In this document: positions 37,766 to 39,553 of the stretch, in pieces
Position numbering within the stretch: the first letter of the stretch is position 1
Layout of the letters: every line of letters starts with the position of its first letter
Assembly (NCBI GenBank): GCA_021826725.1
Contig: JAKAYQ010000006.1
Location: forward strand, 1 to 39,553
Length of the DNA: 39,553 nucleotides
Direction: 5' to 3'
Source of the DNA: Actinomycetes bacterium
Lineage (GTDB): Bacteria; Actinomycetota; Acidimicrobiia; Acidimicrobiales; UBA8190
Notes under the pieces: model-generated
The model's input: the letters and a program-made list of their open reading frames with translations, nothing else
Told to the model about the DNA's origin: nothing
Database searches by the model: none
Made by a program: the position numbers and the translations under genes

Positions 37766-39121
37766 TCAGGGAGCCTTTCTCGTCCTCTTGGTCGGTGCGG
37801 AGCCGTCGTCCGGACGCGATCCAGACGCTTGGCCGCGATCCCGCCCGTTCACACCGGATCCCGTGCCACTCCCCCTCGGTCTCTCCCCACGGGGCGTACC
37901 ACCACCTGTCGGACCACCCGGGCTGGTACCGGGATCGGAGTCCGGCGCGCCGCCGGCCGATCCAGCAGGGCGGGGCTTGCGTGGCCGGCTCGCCGACCCC
38001 GGTCGTGCCGAACCGCCCGACCCGCCTGTCCGAGGGCCGCCCGAGGGGGCCTTGCTCCGGGGAGCCCCCGTCCGAGGCCCGCCCTTGGGCTCCCCGGTCC
38101 CACCAGCCCCTTCCTGGGGAGCCCGGGCCTGCTGGGCACCCGACGAACCGTCGCCCTTGCTGCCCGACAACGCGGCCCGCGTGCCCGGGCGCGAGCCACC
38201 CGAGCCGGTCTCCCCCGTCCCACCCTGCTGCAGGGTCCGCTGCTGCTCCAGCGCCCGCTGCTGGGCCTCGGCCAGGCGTTCCATCAACGTCTTCCGACCA
38301 GGCTTCGCCGTTCCCAGCCGGCCGACCCGGGCCGTGCTCGCCTCCGGCATGCTCCGGAACGCCCACATCTGCAGCCCGATCCGGCCGAGGGAGGAAACGA
38401 CGAAATAGACGTTCACACCAGCCGATATCCGAATGTAAATGAACGCGAATATGAGCGGCATGTACTTCTGCATGGCCTGCATCTGCGGGTTGGACTGGTT
38501 GCCGCCGTTCCGCTTCGTCATCTGGTGCATCTGAAAGTACTGAAGTCCGATGGCGATGAGGATAAGCAGGATGAAAGGAACCCGATCGACCAGCGGATTG
38601 TGGCTGAAAACGGTGTCAGCCAAATTGAGACCGAACGACTTCATCACTCCAGGGTGCTTGAAAAGGTCCTTGTACATCCCCGTCGTGTGCCCGATGTACC
38701 GGGGTGCTGGCGTCAGCACGTTGTGGGGGCCCTTGACCGTATTGGTCAACCCGTTGATCACCTCATACAGCACGATGAAGAACGGGAACTGGATGAGCAT
38801 CGGGATGCACCCACCGAGAGGGCTGACGCCGTTCTCCCGGTACATGGCCATCATCTCTTCGTTCAGCTTCACCTTGTCGTTCTTGTACTTCTTCTGCAGC
38901 TCCTTCATCTTCGGCTGGAGCTGGGTCATGGCCGCCATGGAACGGGTGCTCTTGATCGTGAGCGGTGCCGTCACCGCCATCACCACGATCGTCAACAGAG
39001 CGATGTCGATGGCGTAATTCGGGATGACCGAGTAGAAGGCGGCAAGCACCCAGGCCATGGCGTCGAAGAACGGCTGGAAGATCTTTCCCAGCGTGCTGGC
39101 CAGGAGTGGAAACGCGTGCAC
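37766..39121 (-). CDS. yidC: Membrane protein insertase YidC with long C-terminal disordered tail
   Basis: FDAMAWVLAAFYSVIPNYAIDIALLTIVVMAVTAPLTIKSTRSMAAMTQLQPKMKELQKKYKNDKVKLNEEMMAMYRENGVSPLGGCIPMLIQFPFFIVLYEVI; GTG start 39121. Confidence 0.96.
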   Translation of the reverse strand: MHAFPLLASTLGKIFQPFFDAMAWVLAAFYSVIPNYAIDIALLTIVVMAVTAPLTIKSTRSMAAMTQLQPKMKELQKKYKNDKVKLNEEMMAMYRENGVSPLGGCIPMLIQFPFFIVLYEVINGLTNTVKGPHNVLTPAPRYIGHTTGMYKDLFKHPGVMKSFGLNLADTVFSHNPLVDRVPFILLILIAIGLQYFQMHQMTKRNGGNQSNPQMQAMQKYMPLIFAFIYIRISAGVNVYFVVSSLGRIGLQMWAFRSMPEASTARVGRLGTAKPGRKTLMERLAEAQQRALEQQRTLQQGGTGETGSGGSRPGTRAALSGSKGDGSSGAQQARAPQEGAGGTGEPKGGPRTGAPRSKAPSGGPRTGGSGGSARPGSASRPRKPRPAGSAGGAPDSDPGTSPGGPTGGGTPRGERPRGSGTGSGVNGRDRGQASGSRPDDGSAPTKRTRKAP

Positions 39122-39134
39122 GGTCAGTCCTTCC

Positions 39135-39437
39135 TCAGTCGGGCACGGGATCGACCCCGTGCCCACCCCATGGGTGGCAGCGGGCCAGCCGTCGGACGGC
39201 GAGCCATCCGCCGCGCCCCAGCCCATGTCGTTCGATCGCCTCGATGGCGTACGCCGAGCACGTCGGCCAATAGCGGCAGGGCGACGGCCTGCCGACCCGA
39301 GCCAGTTGGTACCCGCGGACGAGCGCCACGCACGCCCGGCGCACGATCCTGGCCGGTAGGCGCCCCGGCCGGCCGGTGACCGGCCCGTCCGTCACGTGGT
39401 TGCCGACATCCACCGCGCCGATCTCCACGTCGGTCAT
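39135..39437 (-). CDS. yidD: Membrane protein insertion efficiency factor YidD
   Basis: [71 protein letters not shown] overlap with rnpA stop. Confidence 0.95.
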   Translation of the reverse strand: MTDVEIGAVDVGNHVTDGPVTGRPGRLPARIVRRACVALVRGYQLARVGRPSPCRYWPTCSAYAIEAIERHGLGRGGWLAVRRLARCHPWGGHGVDPVPD

Positions 39438-39553
39438 GGCGTCGTCGCCTTCGGACACGTCACCTGCGCCGTCAGGTCCGACACGGTGGCGAGCAGCTCC
39501 TCAAACCGCAACGCGTTGATCCCTGGCCGCGCGGATACCAGGTAGGAGCCAGC
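39434..39553 (-). CDS. rnpA: Ribonuclease P protein component, C-terminal part (5' end beyond right edge)
   Basis: Hand translation from right edge: [39 protein letters not shown]; synteny with yidD/yidC. Confidence 0.85.
   Translation of the reverse strand, partial: AGSYLVSARPGINALRFEELLATVSDLTAQVTCPKATTP

Overview
High-GC actinobacterial (probably Acidimicrobiia-like) chromosomal segment on one flank of oriC. The right half carries the conserved origin-proximal cluster, written along the + strand as pcnA/cca - DUF6049-like - murJ - degV - small TM protein - trxB - trxA - cwlM-like > < parB - parA - rsmG - jag/khpB - yidC - yidD - rnpA (the last five loci and parAB on the minus strand; rnpA cut by the right edge). 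The middle carries dnaB - rplI - rpsR - ssb - rpsF, panB, nhaA, a VKOR + DUF929-like disulfide pair, DUF5318-like, padR and ino1. The left part is more accessory: a truncated RHS/YD-type secreted protein translationally coupled to a secreted seven-repeat beta-propeller-like protein, a Fur-family regulator, a GntR regulator divergent from a lipocalin-like protein + GMC oxidoreductase pair, and a MarC family protein. Most notable non-gene signals: a ~1.5-kb apparently non-coding, parS-bearing island between parA and rsmG; a perfect 13-copy GTTGCCG heptamer array just upstream of nhaA; two DnaA-box-like sites in the cwlM/parB convergent gap; a strong imperfect palindrome in the dnaB leader; and palindromic operator candidates at padR and gntR. 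Several core proteins (S18, ParA, Jag, YidC) carry unusually long low-complexity extensions. No CRISPR, tRNA, rRNA, transposase or prophage genes were recognised. All calls come from reading the sequence; no database search was run.
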